From Bog-950 sp046329515 (GTDB taxonomy: Bacteria > Bacteroidota > Bacteroidia > Chitinophagales > LD1), in the NCBI GenBank assembly GCA_046329515.1, contig JAXLUM010000001.1, forward strand, positions 124,001 to 188,000: a DNA stretch of 64,000 nt, in the 5' to 3' direction. Under the pieces are notes generated by a model. The model did not search any database, had not been told where the DNA came from, and worked only from the letters and a program-made list of their open reading frames with translations. Both the position numbers and the translations under genes were made by a program. Below, in pieces: positions 37,616 to 46,623 of the stretch (within the stretch, counting starts at the first letter, position 1; each line of letters begins with the position of its first letter).

Positions 37616-38776
37616 TTAAATTTTTATTCCCAGTTTACTCAGTATGTCCTTAGGTATAGCCCGCTTGTTTACCGTAATGGAAGTGGTTTTATACAAAAAG
37701 TAAGGCGTTGAACAATAGAAGAAACCCTTCAGGTCGTTTTCCGTTCCCCAACTGTTTTTTACCAGGTAATAAGAGTTGCCGTTTTGGTCGTCGGCCATAC
37801 CCACTATTTGCATGCCGTGGTCGTCAGTAGTGGTAAGATTGTCAAAAGCATCCTGCCTGTTTTTTTGTGTAATCGTTTTTTCAGCATGGGGTGAAACGAA
37901 GAGCGAATCTTTTTCCTCCGCATTCATATCCTCAACGTTTTTAACCGGCACTATAGCCACACCGTTTTTATACGAAAATCCCTTTTCACTTACATCGCTT
38001 GCCCAGTCAACCGAATAGTTATTGCTTATAGCATTATCGGCTATTCGTTTTAAATCTTCCAAAGGAACGTTGTAAACCTGTTGTGCAGCCCAGTTATCGG
38101 GTATTTCCAGTATAAAAGATGAATAGAAGGGATGATGAGTGAAAGAAGTTATCTCAACGTAATCGTCAGGGTTTATACCCAGTGACTGAGCATAGGTTTT
38201 TGCTGTAAAGGTTTTGCCCTGGTAAGTAAATGAATCGGGTGGAGTGCCAAGGTAACCATCCAAGGCGCCAATAAAAGCCGATTTCCAGTTTGGGTTAAGG
38301 CTGCCATCAGGTGTTCTAATCATTACATCCAGCATTGATTTTAGAACGGCATCCATTTCGCTGTGTACAGGCTTTTCAGCCGTACCTGAATTGCCGGGGT
38401 AAACTTCCATAGGCAACAAACCAAATTCACGCACAGCATTCATAACATCGTGTGGCTCACCGCCGGGGCTGAAATTCGTGGTACCATGGTAGCGTATGTA
38501 ACGCTCTGCTTTTTGTATGTACATATTGCGCACCACAAACATTTCGCTTAAATCAACACTGCCCTTGCCCATTCTCATTAATTCCGATTCAAGGAAAGAT
38601 TCGGTGGAATAGCACCAGCAAGTGTTGGATTTATACTGGTTCTTAACCGAAGTAGTGTTTACGAATTTTTTCAGGTTGAAGGTGTAGCCGCCATCTTTTT
38701 TGTTAGTGTTTATAGGCGGTTGGGCTTTAAGGCTTATCCCACTCAAGAGTATGAGCAATAAAAAGTAATGTCTCAT
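37616..38776 (-). CDS. Secreted C1-type cysteine peptidase, bleomycin hydrolase/aminopeptidase C-like
   Basis: The start at 38774-38776 gives 386 residues with a signal peptide (MRHYFLLLILLSGISLKAQ) ending in the AQ site usual for this phylum. An upstream in-frame ATG at 38863 would put 29 residues before the signal. The papain-like triad is in place: Cys in QYKSNTCWCYST (about 52), His in DDHGMQIVGM (about 330) and Asn in YLVKNSWGT. The large insert between Cys and His, and DDHGMQIVG, resemble peptidase C1B. Unlike cytosolic bleomycin hydrolase it is exported, so it may digest peptides in the periplasm. It is convergent with galE, only 4 bases apart. Confidence 0.87.
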   Translation of the reverse strand: MRHYFLLLILLSGISLKAQPPINTNKKDGGYTFNLKKFVNTTSVKNQYKSNTCWCYSTESFLESELMRMGKGSVDLSEMFVVRNMYIQKAERYIRYHGTTNFSPGGEPHDVMNAVREFGLLPMEVYPGNSGTAEKPVHSEMDAVLKSMLDVMIRTPDGSLNPNWKSAFIGALDGYLGTPPDSFTYQGKTFTAKTYAQSLGINPDDYVEITSFTHHPFYSSFILEIPDNWAAQQVYNVPLEDLKRIADNAISNNYSVDWASDVSEKGFSYKNGVAIVPVKNVEDMNAEEKDSLFVSPHAEKTITQKNRQDAFDNLTTTDDHGMQIVGMADDQNGNSYYLVKNSWGTENDLKGFFYCSTPYFLYKTTSITVNKRAIPKDILSKLGIKI

Positions 38777-38924
38777 TCTGTAACAATTAGAACATTCGAA
38801 TATAGTGTTAATTGGCAGGAGGTCTTTTAGTAACCGATGCTGGTTGTTCAATAAACCTCTCACTCCACATTTTACTATTTATAACTACAGCTATTACCGG
38901 AAGGTTTAGGTTTTATTTTGCTGT

Positions 38925-40445
38925 ATGTCTTCGGCTGTAATATTGGCGGTTGTTTTTGGGTACTTTGTGCTGTTGCTGGCTATTGCTTTTTATACCTCGC
39001 GCAATACCGGCAACGATGATTTTTTTATTGGCCACAAAAGCAGCAAGTGGTATTTAGTGGCCTATGGCATGATAGGTACTTCCTTAAGCGGAGTTACCTT
39101 TATGAGCGTGCCGGGCAAGGTAAACACTGCCCACTTTTATTACCTGCAGGTGGTAATAGGTTACCTTATAGGTTACATAGTGGTAGCTATGGTTTTGTTG
39201 CCGCTTTATTACCGGCTTAATCTCACCTCAATTTACAGTTACCTAAAGGAACGCTTTGGCGTTACCACTTATAAAACAGGCGCTTCGTTTTTTCTTTTAT
39301 CGCGCACTTTGGGTGCATCGTTAAGGATTTACCTGGTGTTATACGTACTGCAGAATTTTATGCTGGCCGAAATGGGCGTGCCATTTACGCTAACTGCTTT
39401 TGTTATTCTGCTTATGATATTGCTGTACACCTACAAAGGCGGCGTTAAAACAATTGTATGGACGGACACCCTGCAGACCACCTTTATGATTTTAGCATTG
39501 GTGGTAACCATTGGCCTTATATGCAGCGAGCTTAATTTTTCTTTTGGCGGTTTGGTTAGCGAGCTGCACAAGAACAATTACACCGATGTTTTTAATTACG
39601 ATTGGAAGGCAAAAGGCTTTATGCTGAAGCAGATACTTGGCGGTGCCTTTATTACCATTACTATGACCGGGCTTGACCAGGAGATGATGCAGAAAAATAT
39701 AAGCATCCGCTCCTTAGGCGAAGCCCAGAAAAACATGTTTACGTTTAGCGGAATATTGCTGGTGGTTAACCTGTTATTCCTTGTATTAGGTGGCGCCCTT
39801 TACGTGTACGTTGCGCAAAAAGGGATAACCTTAAGCGGTCAAACGGATGATACCTTTCCGCTGATAACACTGCATTACCTTTCGCCAATAGCCGGTGTAA
39901 TATTTATTGTAGGCTTAATTTCAGCCTTGTTCCCCAGTGCGGATGGTGCAATGACGGCCCTTACATCTTCTTTCTGTATAGATATACTGGACTTTAAAAA
40001 TAGAACGGACATAGGCGAAAAAGAAAAAGAAAAACGCCGCATTATGGTGCACAGCACGGTGGCAGTAATCTTCTTTTTGCTGATACTGGTATGTAAGGCT
40101 ATTAATGAGAAAGCTGTTATTGACTTAGTGTTGGATATAGCAGCCTATACCTATGGCCCGTTGTTGGGTTTGTTCTCCTTCGGTATATTAACAAAGCGAA
40201 AGTTGAATGATGCTCTTACCCCCGTAATATGTATTACAGCAGTGGTGCTGGCGGTTTTTATAAGCCCACCCATACCCGATAAAATTTATAGCAGTCTGCC
40301 TCAGTTCTTTACCGATTACAAAACATGGAGAGAAGGGGTGCTGCACGGCTATCAAATGGGGTTGGAATTGCTGGTAATAAACGGCTTACTAACCTTTGCC
40401 GGTTTATGGGCTATTTCCACCAAGGTTTCTACAACTAAACAATAG
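38925..40445 (+). CDS. Sodium:solute symporter family protein
   Basis: This 506-residue SSS transporter has about 13 membrane helices beginning SAVILAVVFGYFVLLLAI. The unwound first core helix region GTSLSGVTFMSVPGKV (about 52-67), the Na+-site segment around VGLISALFPSADGAMTAL (about 335-352) and the family signature in helix 5 fit the LeuT fold. The substrate could be a sugar, proline, sialic acid or an anion; nothing nearby identifies it. The ATG follows a TTATTTTG box by 4 bases, which hints at a leaderless transcript. The LOG gene follows after 3 bases. Confidence 0.92.
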   Translation: MSSAVILAVVFGYFVLLLAIAFYTSRNTGNDDFFIGHKSSKWYLVAYGMIGTSLSGVTFMSVPGKVNTAHFYYLQVVIGYLIGYIVVAMVLLPLYYRLNLTSIYSYLKERFGVTTYKTGASFFLLSRTLGASLRIYLVLYVLQNFMLAEMGVPFTLTAFVILLMILLYTYKGGVKTIVWTDTLQTTFMILALVVTIGLICSELNFSFGGLVSELHKNNYTDVFNYDWKAKGFMLKQILGGAFITITMTGLDQEMMQKNISIRSLGEAQKNMFTFSGILLVVNLLFLVLGGALYVYVAQKGITLSGQTDDTFPLITLHYLSPIAGVIFIVGLISALFPSADGAMTALTSSFCIDILDFKNRTDIGEKEKEKRRIMVHSTVAVIFFLLILVCKAINEKAVIDLVLDIAAYTYGPLLGLFSFGILTKRKLNDALTPVICITAVVLAVFISPPIPDKIYSSLPQFFTDYKTWREGVLHGYQMGLELLVINGLLTFAGLWAISTKVSTTKQ

Positions 40446-40448
40446 GCA

Positions 40449-41135
40449 ATGACTAAGAAAAAAAAATGGGGTGATTTAAAGGCCGAGTCGAGCTGGCGCA
40501 TGTTTAAAATAATGAGCGAGTTTGTTGACGGCTTTGAAAAGATGGAACGCTTTGGCCCCTGCATTTCCATTTTTGGAAGTGCACGAACCAAGCCCGACCA
40601 TGCTGATTACAAATTGGCAACAGTTATTGCTGAGCGCCTTGCACAGGAAGGTTATGGTATAATAACCGGTGGTGGCCCCGGTATAATGGAAGCCGGTAAC
40701 AAGGGCGCCAAGCTTGCCAAGGGCCGTTCAGTAGGCCTGCATATTGAACTGGAACACGAACAGGATTGGAATGAATATATTGATGCAGACAAGCTGTTAA
40801 TCTTCCGTTACTTTTTTGCGCGTAAGGTGATGTTTATACGCTATGCACAGGCATTCATTTTTATGCCCGGCGGTTTTGGTACAATGGACGAAGTGTTTGA
40901 AACCCTAACACTGATACAAACGGGTAAAATTGATAAGGTGCCCATAATTTTTGTTGGCGAAAATTATTGGAGAGGGCTAATGGATTGGATTAAGGAAACC
41001 ATGCTTAATAAGGAAGCCTACATTGGTGCAGCTGATCTTGATTTATTTTCAATAACGGACGACCCGGAGAAAGTGGTAAAAATCATTAATCAGCATTATA
41101 AGAAGGAAGGACTTAAACCAAACATGCGCCTGTAA
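40449..41135 (+). CDS. TIGR00730/LOG family Rossmann-fold protein
   Basis: This 228-residue protein has the two signature boxes of the lysine-decarboxylase-like (LOG) family: GGGPGIMEAGNKGA (about 72-85) and PGGFGTMDEVFETLTLIQT (about 139-157). Members cleave the N-glycosidic bond of nucleoside 5'-monophosphates (phosphoribohydrolase), originally described as cytokinin riboside monophosphate hydrolases in plants. The bacterial enzymes may salvage nucleotides. The old name lysine decarboxylase is misleading. It is translated with the sodium symporter gene (3-base gap); the pair has no obvious shared role. Confidence 0.88.
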   Translation: MTKKKKWGDLKAESSWRMFKIMSEFVDGFEKMERFGPCISIFGSARTKPDHADYKLATVIAERLAQEGYGIITGGGPGIMEAGNKGAKLAKGRSVGLHIELEHEQDWNEYIDADKLLIFRYFFARKVMFIRYAQAFIFMPGGFGTMDEVFETLTLIQTGKIDKVPIIFVGENYWRGLMDWIKETMLNKEAYIGAADLDLFSITDDPEKVVKIINQHYKKEGLKPNMRL

Positions 41136-41185
41136 TAATAAATTAAGAAAGGCGCGCGTTATACAACTGCCTGTTTTAAACTGTA

Positions 41186-42943
41186 ATGAGTAAAATCTCT
41201 GCTTTGTTTTTTGCTATGCTTGCCTTAATGGGCAGCGCCGTGCATAAGGTTAAACCTGCTATGCCGCTTGCGCCTATAAGTGCAACGCGTATTGATAGTA
41301 TAGTTATACCTAAGGGCTATTTTGCATCGCCTTTAGATTTGTCCTTAACCCTTGCCGGCAATTTCGGCGAGCCGAGACGATTGCACTTTCACACCGGGCT
41401 TGATTTTAGAACCAACCAGGAAGAAGGCCACAAAGTATTTGCGGCAGCCGATGGGTATATATGCCGCATAAATGTTTCATCAGTAGGTTACGGAAACGCG
41501 CTTTATATAAGGCACGCTAATGGCTTTGTAAGTGTTTACGGCCATTTGCAGCAGTTTACACCTGTTATTTTGGAGCGCTTGCGGAAGGAACAATACGCCA
41601 AAGAAAGTTTTGCTGTAGATTTTAACCTTACCCCCGATGAACTACCCGTTAAGCAAGGCGAACAGATTGCGTTAAGCGGTAACACAGGCGGCAGCGGAGG
41701 TCCGCATTTGCATTTTGAAATACGCGATACGCTGGATAATATCTATAACCCCATGCTGTTTGGCATTGAGTTAAAGGATGACCTTAAGCCCATTGTAAAT
41801 AATGTGCGCTTTTATGCCATGGATAGCCTGAAGGGCCGCAGCGAGGCTTATACCTATAAGCTGCACTGCAAAAACGGCATTTGCGATGAGGAAGTAGTTA
41901 AATTGAATGACCGTAAGGTTGGCTTTGCCATTAATACCTACGATGTAATGAATAATACCGATGCGCACACCGGTATTTATAACATGACGGTGTTTGACAG
42001 CAGCCGCATGATTTACGATTTTAAAATCAATTCATTTTCCTTTCCTGAAAAGCGCTGTGTGTTGAGCCATGTAGATTATGCGGCTTTTTTAAATGAAGGC
42101 CGTAAAAGCTACCACAAATGCTATGTAGAACCCGGCAACCGATGCCCGGTTTATGATAACCTGGTAAATGCCGGCATTGTAGACCTTAGCGACGGCAAGG
42201 TTCATCCGCTGTTGATTGAGATAAGCGACTATGCAGGTAACGTAACCCTGGCTAAGCTAAAATTGCAGTTTGACACTGCCGCCACTGCCTTTAAAAAGAA
42301 GGAGTTGAAATACACCCAGGTGTTCAATTACGCTAAAAGCAATGAGTACAGCACCCCTGAATTTAAACTGAAAGTGCCCGCCAATGCGTTGTTTGACGAT
42401 GTGTATTTTAATTATGCTATGCGTTTAACTGCCGACCCTTTAATGTATTCAAAAATACACCAGGTTGATAACAGCAATACACAGGATTTTGATTGGTTCG
42501 ATATATCGGTAAAGGCAGAGCGCCTGCCCGAAAATCTTAGAAGTAAGGCCCTTATGGTTTATGAAGATAACAATGGCGAAACGGCCACAAGGGGCGGCAC
42601 CTTTGCGGATGGCTTCGTAAGTGCGCGTTCAAGGGAGTTTGGCAAGTACTACATAAAAGTAGATAGCACGGCACCGGTAATTAAGCCGCTTAACATAAGC
42701 GAGGGCAAAAGCATGAAAGCCGTTAAAAAGATATTGGTAAAGATTACGGACAACCTTTCGGGCATTGCCGATTTTGATACCTACATTGATGGTAAGTGGG
42801 TGGTAACAGATTACGACGCCAAAAATTCCCTGCTTACCCATTCTATACCTGAAGACCTTAGCGCGGGCCCGCATACCTTTACGGTTAGGGTAAGCGATGA
42901 GCGCAAAAACACGGTGGAATACAGTGTTAAGTTTGCCTGGTAA
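41186..42943 (+). CDS. M23 family metallopeptidase
   Basis: This 585-residue exported protein has an N-terminal hydrophobic signal (ALFFAMLALMGSAVH). The LytM/M23 domain lies near residues 55-190: HFHTGLDFRTNQ contains the first zinc His/Asp pair, and SGGPHLHFEIRDT contains the HxH motif. In DNA, HFHTGLDF codons begin near 41390 and GPHLHFE near 41699. This domain cuts peptidoglycan cross-bridges or supports an amidase as a degenerate factor; the conserved ligands here argue for activity. The long C-terminal part (about 200-585) has Ig-like beta repeats ending with an Asp-rich strand. It is an exported cell-wall hydrolase. Confidence 0.88.
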   Translation: MSKISALFFAMLALMGSAVHKVKPAMPLAPISATRIDSIVIPKGYFASPLDLSLTLAGNFGEPRRLHFHTGLDFRTNQEEGHKVFAAADGYICRINVSSVGYGNALYIRHANGFVSVYGHLQQFTPVILERLRKEQYAKESFAVDFNLTPDELPVKQGEQIALSGNTGGSGGPHLHFEIRDTLDNIYNPMLFGIELKDDLKPIVNNVRFYAMDSLKGRSEAYTYKLHCKNGICDEEVVKLNDRKVGFAINTYDVMNNTDAHTGIYNMTVFDSSRMIYDFKINSFSFPEKRCVLSHVDYAAFLNEGRKSYHKCYVEPGNRCPVYDNLVNAGIVDLSDGKVHPLLIEISDYAGNVTLAKLKLQFDTAATAFKKKELKYTQVFNYAKSNEYSTPEFKLKVPANALFDDVYFNYAMRLTADPLMYSKIHQVDNSNTQDFDWFDISVKAERLPENLRSKALMVYEDNNGETATRGGTFADGFVSARSREFGKYYIKVDSTAPVIKPLNISEGKSMKAVKKILVKITDNLSGIADFDTYIDGKWVVTDYDAKNSLLTHSIPEDLSAGPHTFTVRVSDERKNTVEYSVKFAW

Positions 42944-43030
42944 GCGGCCCCATACTGCTATAAGTTGTCCTGTTTAAGGTTAAGAAAATGCAATACCGTA
43001 CCCTGCGGTAGAATTAACTTTACGAAGCGG

Positions 43031-43061
43031 TTTAAATATTGACGGCTATGCTTTAAGTTTG
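43031..43061 (+). promoter_or_regulatory. Promoter of the Bcp gene
   Basis: TTTA (43031-43034), 19 bases, then TAAGTTTG (43054-43061), a full match to the -7 consensus. Only 5 bases separate the -7 box from the ATG at 43067, so transcription should start at or next to the start codon. Confidence 0.6.
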
Positions 43062-43066
43062 ACCGC

Positions 43067-43522
43067 ATGGCAATGTTAAAAGCAGGAGATAAGGCCCCGG
43101 CCTTTAAAGGGAAAGACCAAAATGGTGAAGAGGTAAGCCTGAAGCAGTTTTTAGGTAAAAAGCTAATACTGTTTTTTTATCCGGAGGATGATACGCCCGT
43201 TTGCACGCAGGAAGCCTGCAACTTTAGGGATAACTATACTGACCTGAAGAAAATGGGATATGAAGTTGTTGGCGTAAGCCCTAACGGAGTGGAGAGTCAC
43301 TTAAAATTTGCTAAAAAGTTTAAACTGAACTACACCTTGTTGGCTGATGAAAATAAGACGGTGATTAACGCCTACGGCGTGTGGGGGCCGAAGAAGCTGT
43401 ACGGCAGGGAATACGAGGGAATACACCGTATGCTTTTTGTTATAAACGAGAAAGGCGTGATAGAGAAAATTGTCCCGAAAGTACTGTCTAAAAAGGCGGT
43501 ACAACAGGCTTTAAAAAATTAA
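43067..43522 (+). CDS. bcp: Thioredoxin-dependent peroxiredoxin of the BCP/PrxQ family
   Basis: This 151-residue peroxiredoxin reduces peroxides with electrons from thioredoxin. The peroxidatic Cys is in DDTPVCTQEACNFRD (about 43-57), with a second Cys five residues on, the spacing used for intramolecular disulfide formation in the BCP/PrxQ group. The FFYPEDDTP loop and the C-terminal HRMLFVINEKG strand are typical. The usual Gly of TPGCT is Val here. The predicted promoter makes its transcript leaderless or nearly so. It precedes the cytochrome-like block by 63 bases; a shared redox theme is possible, but the promoter arrangement suggests separate control. Confidence 0.93.
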   Translation: MAMLKAGDKAPAFKGKDQNGEEVSLKQFLGKKLILFFYPEDDTPVCTQEACNFRDNYTDLKKMGYEVVGVSPNGVESHLKFAKKFKLNYTLLADENKTVINAYGVWGPKKLYGREYEGIHRMLFVINEKGVIEKIVPKVLSKKAVQQALKN

Positions 43523-43585
43523 CACCTGTAATCAGTAACCACTAATAATTCAAAATCCATTCTTTTACCATCAGAAAATTAAACC

Positions 43586-44458
43586 ATGACAAGAAAACTT
43601 TTACCCTTCTTTATGTTTGCATTTTTAACCGTAGGAATTTTTAATTCCTTCAAGGTTAACTCTGAAAAACCTTTTCCGCCGGTTGCTAACACGGGCGATC
43701 CTGTAAGCGGCAATGTTTGTGCACGCAGCGGATGCCACAACGGGCCGGTGTTAACACCTGATTCAACCACGCTTACACTTAATATTGGTACAGGTACACC
43801 TACCACAACATTAGACAACAGCTTTATCTATACGCCAAGCACCGTATACAACATCAGTTTTGTTATAAATGCGTTTACCGGAAACTACGGTTTCCAGATG
43901 GATGCGCTAAACACAGGTAACAAACAGGCCGGTCGTTTTAATGTAACCAATGCGGCTACTACCTCGCTTAAGTTTGTAAAAATCGGTACTGATACCGTTT
44001 ACTACATAGGCCATAAAAATGCCAGCACAACCAAATCATGGACCTATAAGTGGACCTCTCCGGCAGCAGGCTCAGGCCCTGTTACCTTCTATTACGCTTA
44101 TAATGCCGGCGATAATAATGATGATGCAATTGGCGATATGATATACCAAAGCGCAGTAACCATTAATGAATTGCCTAACGGTATTGCTGCTATTGATACT
44201 AAAATTTCTAACCTGAACATCTTCCCTAATCCGGTAACAAAGGATTTCGGCATTTCTTTCGATATGAAGGAATCTGATAAGGTAACGGCCTACGTATATT
44301 CTTTAGACGGCAAACTGAGCAAGGAGTTGATGAACGAAAGAGTATTGGCAGGTTCTTTTACCCGCGGTTTTGATATGAACGGTTTTGCGGCCGGCGTTTA
44401 CCTGGTGCAATTGAACATTGGCAATGCGCAGGTAGTTAAAAAAATAGTTAAACAATAA
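43586..44458 (+). CDS. T9SS-sorted choice-of-anchor V protein with a CX4CH motif
   Basis: This 290-residue secreted protein has signal peptide MTRKLLPFFMFAFLTVGIF. After it comes CARSGCH (residues 45-51), a haem-attachment-like motif with four residues between the cysteines. A beta-sandwich of the choice-of-anchor V/reeler-like type covers about 60-200, with YTPSTVYNISF, GTDTVYYIGH and WTSPAAGSGPVTFYYAYN. The C-terminal 70 residues (NLNIFPNPVTKDFGISF to a basic end) form a T9SS sorting domain, so it is exported across the outer membrane. Relatives usually have CxxCH at this place. It starts a run of four same-strand genes. Confidence 0.85.
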   Translation: MTRKLLPFFMFAFLTVGIFNSFKVNSEKPFPPVANTGDPVSGNVCARSGCHNGPVLTPDSTTLTLNIGTGTPTTTLDNSFIYTPSTVYNISFVINAFTGNYGFQMDALNTGNKQAGRFNVTNAATTSLKFVKIGTDTVYYIGHKNASTTKSWTYKWTSPAAGSGPVTFYYAYNAGDNNDDAIGDMIYQSAVTINELPNGIAAIDTKISNLNIFPNPVTKDFGISFDMKESDKVTAYVYSLDGKLSKELMNERVLAGSFTRGFDMNGFAAGVYLVQLNIGNAQVVKKIVKQ

Positions 44459-44460
44459 GC

Positions 44461-44832
44461 ATGAAGAAATTTGTTTTAGGCGCTGTGGCGGTATTGTTTA
44501 GTGTGTTGTTCTATTCGTGTGCAAAAGATAAAACTGCAGCGCCTATAACTAATTGCGCACAAACAGATACTGTAAACACATATACAAATTCTGTTAAAGC
44601 TATAATGGATGCCAATTGTGCCAATATCGGTTGTCATGAGTCATCTACCCAGCAATCGGGCTTAATATTAGATACTTATGAGGGCACAGTAGCGGGAGCT
44701 AAAGAAAACTCGAAGTTTTTTTGTGTAATTGACTGGAGCTGCGGACCGGCCATGCCAAGCGGTAAACCAAAGTTGGCAGATAGTTTGATTACTAAGCTTA
44801 CAGCGTGGAAAGACAATTGTTACGCGCAGTAA
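44461..44832 (+). CDS. Cytochrome c-like lipoprotein with a CX4CH motif
   Basis: This 123-residue protein begins 2 bases after the preceding gene's stop. A lipobox (LFSVLFYSC, Cys 20) predicts attachment to the outer membrane. The body resembles small monohaem cytochromes of the PSCyt1 type: SVKAIMDANCANIGCHESS has Cys 53, Cys 58 and His 59. Then come GLILDTYEGTVAGAKE and PAMPSGKPKLADSLITKLTAWKD, where the Met of PAMPSG could be the second haem ligand. The four-residue spacing between the cysteines is non-canonical but known in Bacteroidota. Haem binding is inferred. Confidence 0.8.
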   Translation: MKKFVLGAVAVLFSVLFYSCAKDKTAAPITNCAQTDTVNTYTNSVKAIMDANCANIGCHESSTQQSGLILDTYEGTVAGAKENSKFFCVIDWSCGPAMPSGKPKLADSLITKLTAWKDNCYAQ

Positions 44833-44849
44833 AATATAAACTGTAAGTT

Positions 44850-45413
44850 ATGAAAGCTTTAATAGCAAGCCTGTTTTTGGTATGTGCCGTGGTGGCTCAG
44901 GCACAGGATAAATACGCCGGTACCTTTGTTACTACCGCCGGTAAAATCCACTTTTTTTCGGCAACACCTTTGGAAGATATTGATGCCACAAGCAAAACTG
45001 CTTTGTGCGCTTTTAATACCGTTTCAAAAAAGGTAAACGTCCAGGTTAAGATTACCTCCTTTGTTTTTCCGAAAACATTGATGCAGGACCACTTTAACGA
45101 AAACTACCTGGAGAGTGAAAAATACCCAACCAGTGTTTTGGACGGTGTTATACTGGAGGATATTGATTACAGTAAGGATGGCGTATACGACGTAACCTTT
45201 AAAGGCACATTGGAAATGCACGGCGTAAAGCACGAGCGTGAAATAAAGTGTAAGCTAACTGTAAAGAATGGCCAGCCTGCTAATGTTACCACCAAGTTTG
45301 ATGTAAGACTGGAAGACCACAAAATACAGGTGCCCCAGGCGGTAAGCATGAACATAGCCGAGGTAATAGCGGTGGATGTAAATTTTGATTTGCAAAAGTA
45401 CCAGCCTAAATAG
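44850..45413 (+). CDS. YceI family periplasmic protein
   Basis: This 187-residue protein has a signal peptide (LIASLFLVCAVVAQA). Its lipocalin-like barrel shows the family features: an N-terminal AGKIHFFSATPLEDIDATSK, the central FNENYLESEKYPTSVLDG and a mid-barrel GTLEMHGVKHEREIKCKL. YceI proteins bind long polyisoprenoids such as ubiquinone-like tails in a hydrophobic pocket. Placed after two cytochrome-like proteins and before a DUF5777 barrel, it could handle a quinone or isoprenoid in an extracytoplasmic redox step; that is inference. A strong terminator follows after about 25 bases. Confidence 0.9.
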   Translation: MKALIASLFLVCAVVAQAQDKYAGTFVTTAGKIHFFSATPLEDIDATSKTALCAFNTVSKKVNVQVKITSFVFPKTLMQDHFNENYLESEKYPTSVLDGVILEDIDYSKDGVYDVTFKGTLEMHGVKHEREIKCKLTVKNGQPANVTTKFDVRLEDHKIQVPQAVSMNIAEVIAVDVNFDLQKYQPK

Positions 45414-45440
45414 TAATGAACTGCACGTACATAAAAGCTA

Positions 45441-45469
45441 AGCGATTCCCTGTGGGAGTCGCTTTTTTA
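45441..45469 (+). terminator. Terminator after the YceI gene
   Basis: AGCGATTCCC (45441-45450), TGT loop, GGGAGTCGCT (45454-45463), followed by a T run. One G-T pair in a ten-base stem. Confidence 0.85.
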
Positions 45470-45506
45470 TTGAGTGAAATTGAATAACCGAAAACGATAA
45501 GTGAAC

Positions 45507-46547
45507 ATGAAGAGGATTTTTACACTTGCTTTTACCTTTATAACCTTAGCCGCCTTAGCGCAGGATGATATCCTGAATCAACTGGCGCAGGAGCAAAAGC
45601 CTGAAAAGGAATACGTGAAGTATACCTTTAAAACAGGCCGCATACTTAACGGGCAAAGTGTTGAAATGCTGGGCAAGGGCGCAATGGATTTTAGAGTAAG
45701 CCACCGCTTTGGCGATATTGCCGGCAGCCCTAACGACCACATCCATACCTTGTTTGGCTTTGATAAGGCAGAGGACATAGGTATAATGTTTGACTTTGGT
45801 ATTACCAATGATTTAAGCATTGGCATAGGCCGCATGAAAGGCGCCGGAGAAGTACGCCGCAATGGTTCAGTAATATCACCCACCTTACACGAACTTTGGA
45901 ACACCAGTATTAAGTACCGCGTGTTAAAGCAAACCAAGGATTTTAAAATTCCTTTAACTATTGTGCTTTATGGCAATGCCGCTATAAGCAGCATGCGCCC
46001 AAGTAAGGATAGCACTACCATTAATTATTTTGAAAAAGGCTATAAGGGTTTTGCTGACCGCTTAACCTATACAGCACAGGCGCTTATTGCCGTTAAAGCG
46101 ACCGAGTGGCTTTCAGTGCAGTTAACACCTGCTTTTGTATGGCATAATAAAGTGCCTTATGATGATAAGAACGGTATGTTCTTTTTAGGCTTAGGTGCAC
46201 GCGCTAAGTTTAATAAGCGCGGGGCCATTGTGTTTGAATACTTCCTGCCTATTATGAAAGAAGGCGTGGGCGACAGACATTACTTCCCTATGTTGCGCGG
46301 CATGAAGAACGCAGCCTTTTACCCTAACCTGCACATTGGTGTTGAGTTTGAAACCGGTGGGCACGTATTCCATATTAACCTTACCAATAGTAAGGGAATG
46401 CTGGACCAGGACTTTATGCCTTACAACACCAGCAACTGGGCGCAGGGGCAGTTCCGCTTAGGCTTCAGTATTTCGCGCGTATTTCAGTTAAACGAAAAAA
46501 TGGGCCGCTACTGGAAGAAGGGTAGCGTAGAGGACCAGAAGAAATAA
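45507..46547 (+). CDS. DUF5777 family outer-membrane beta-barrel protein
   Basis: This 346-residue protein (ATG 45507; an in-frame ATG lies at 45501) has a signal peptide ending ITLAALAQ. It has long amphipathic beta strands with aromatic girdles (KGAMDFRVSHRFGDIAGS, IGIMFDFGITNDLSIGIGR, HVFHINLTNS). The start DDILNQLAQEQKPEKEYVKYTFKT and the strand pattern match DUF5777, a barrel often next to YceI and cytochrome genes in Bacteroidota as I recall. It may serve as a porin or receptor. An intrinsic terminator separates it from YceI, so it may be expressed by read-through or its own promoter. A second strong terminator follows it. Confidence 0.82.
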   Translation: MKRIFTLAFTFITLAALAQDDILNQLAQEQKPEKEYVKYTFKTGRILNGQSVEMLGKGAMDFRVSHRFGDIAGSPNDHIHTLFGFDKAEDIGIMFDFGITNDLSIGIGRMKGAGEVRRNGSVISPTLHELWNTSIKYRVLKQTKDFKIPLTIVLYGNAAISSMRPSKDSTTINYFEKGYKGFADRLTYTAQALIAVKATEWLSVQLTPAFVWHNKVPYDDKNGMFFLGLGARAKFNKRGAIVFEYFLPIMKEGVGDRHYFPMLRGMKNAAFYPNLHIGVEFETGGHVFHINLTNSKGMLDQDFMPYNTSNWAQGQFRLGFSISRVFQLNEKMGRYWKKGSVEDQKK

Positions 46548-46564
46548 GCTAACTACATCATAAA

Positions 46565-46605
46565 AGCAAAAGCCGACCCTAATAAAGGGTCGGCTTTTGC
46601 TTTTT
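46565..46605. terminator. Long-stem terminator after the DUF5777 gene
   Basis: AGCAAAAGCCGACCC (46565-46579) pairs base-for-base with GGGTCGGCTTTTGCT (46587-46601) around a seven-base loop, followed by Ts. Fifteen perfect base pairs make this the strongest terminator in the window. Confidence 0.9.
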
Positions 46606-46623
46606 AAGCCCTTCTCGGAATCC

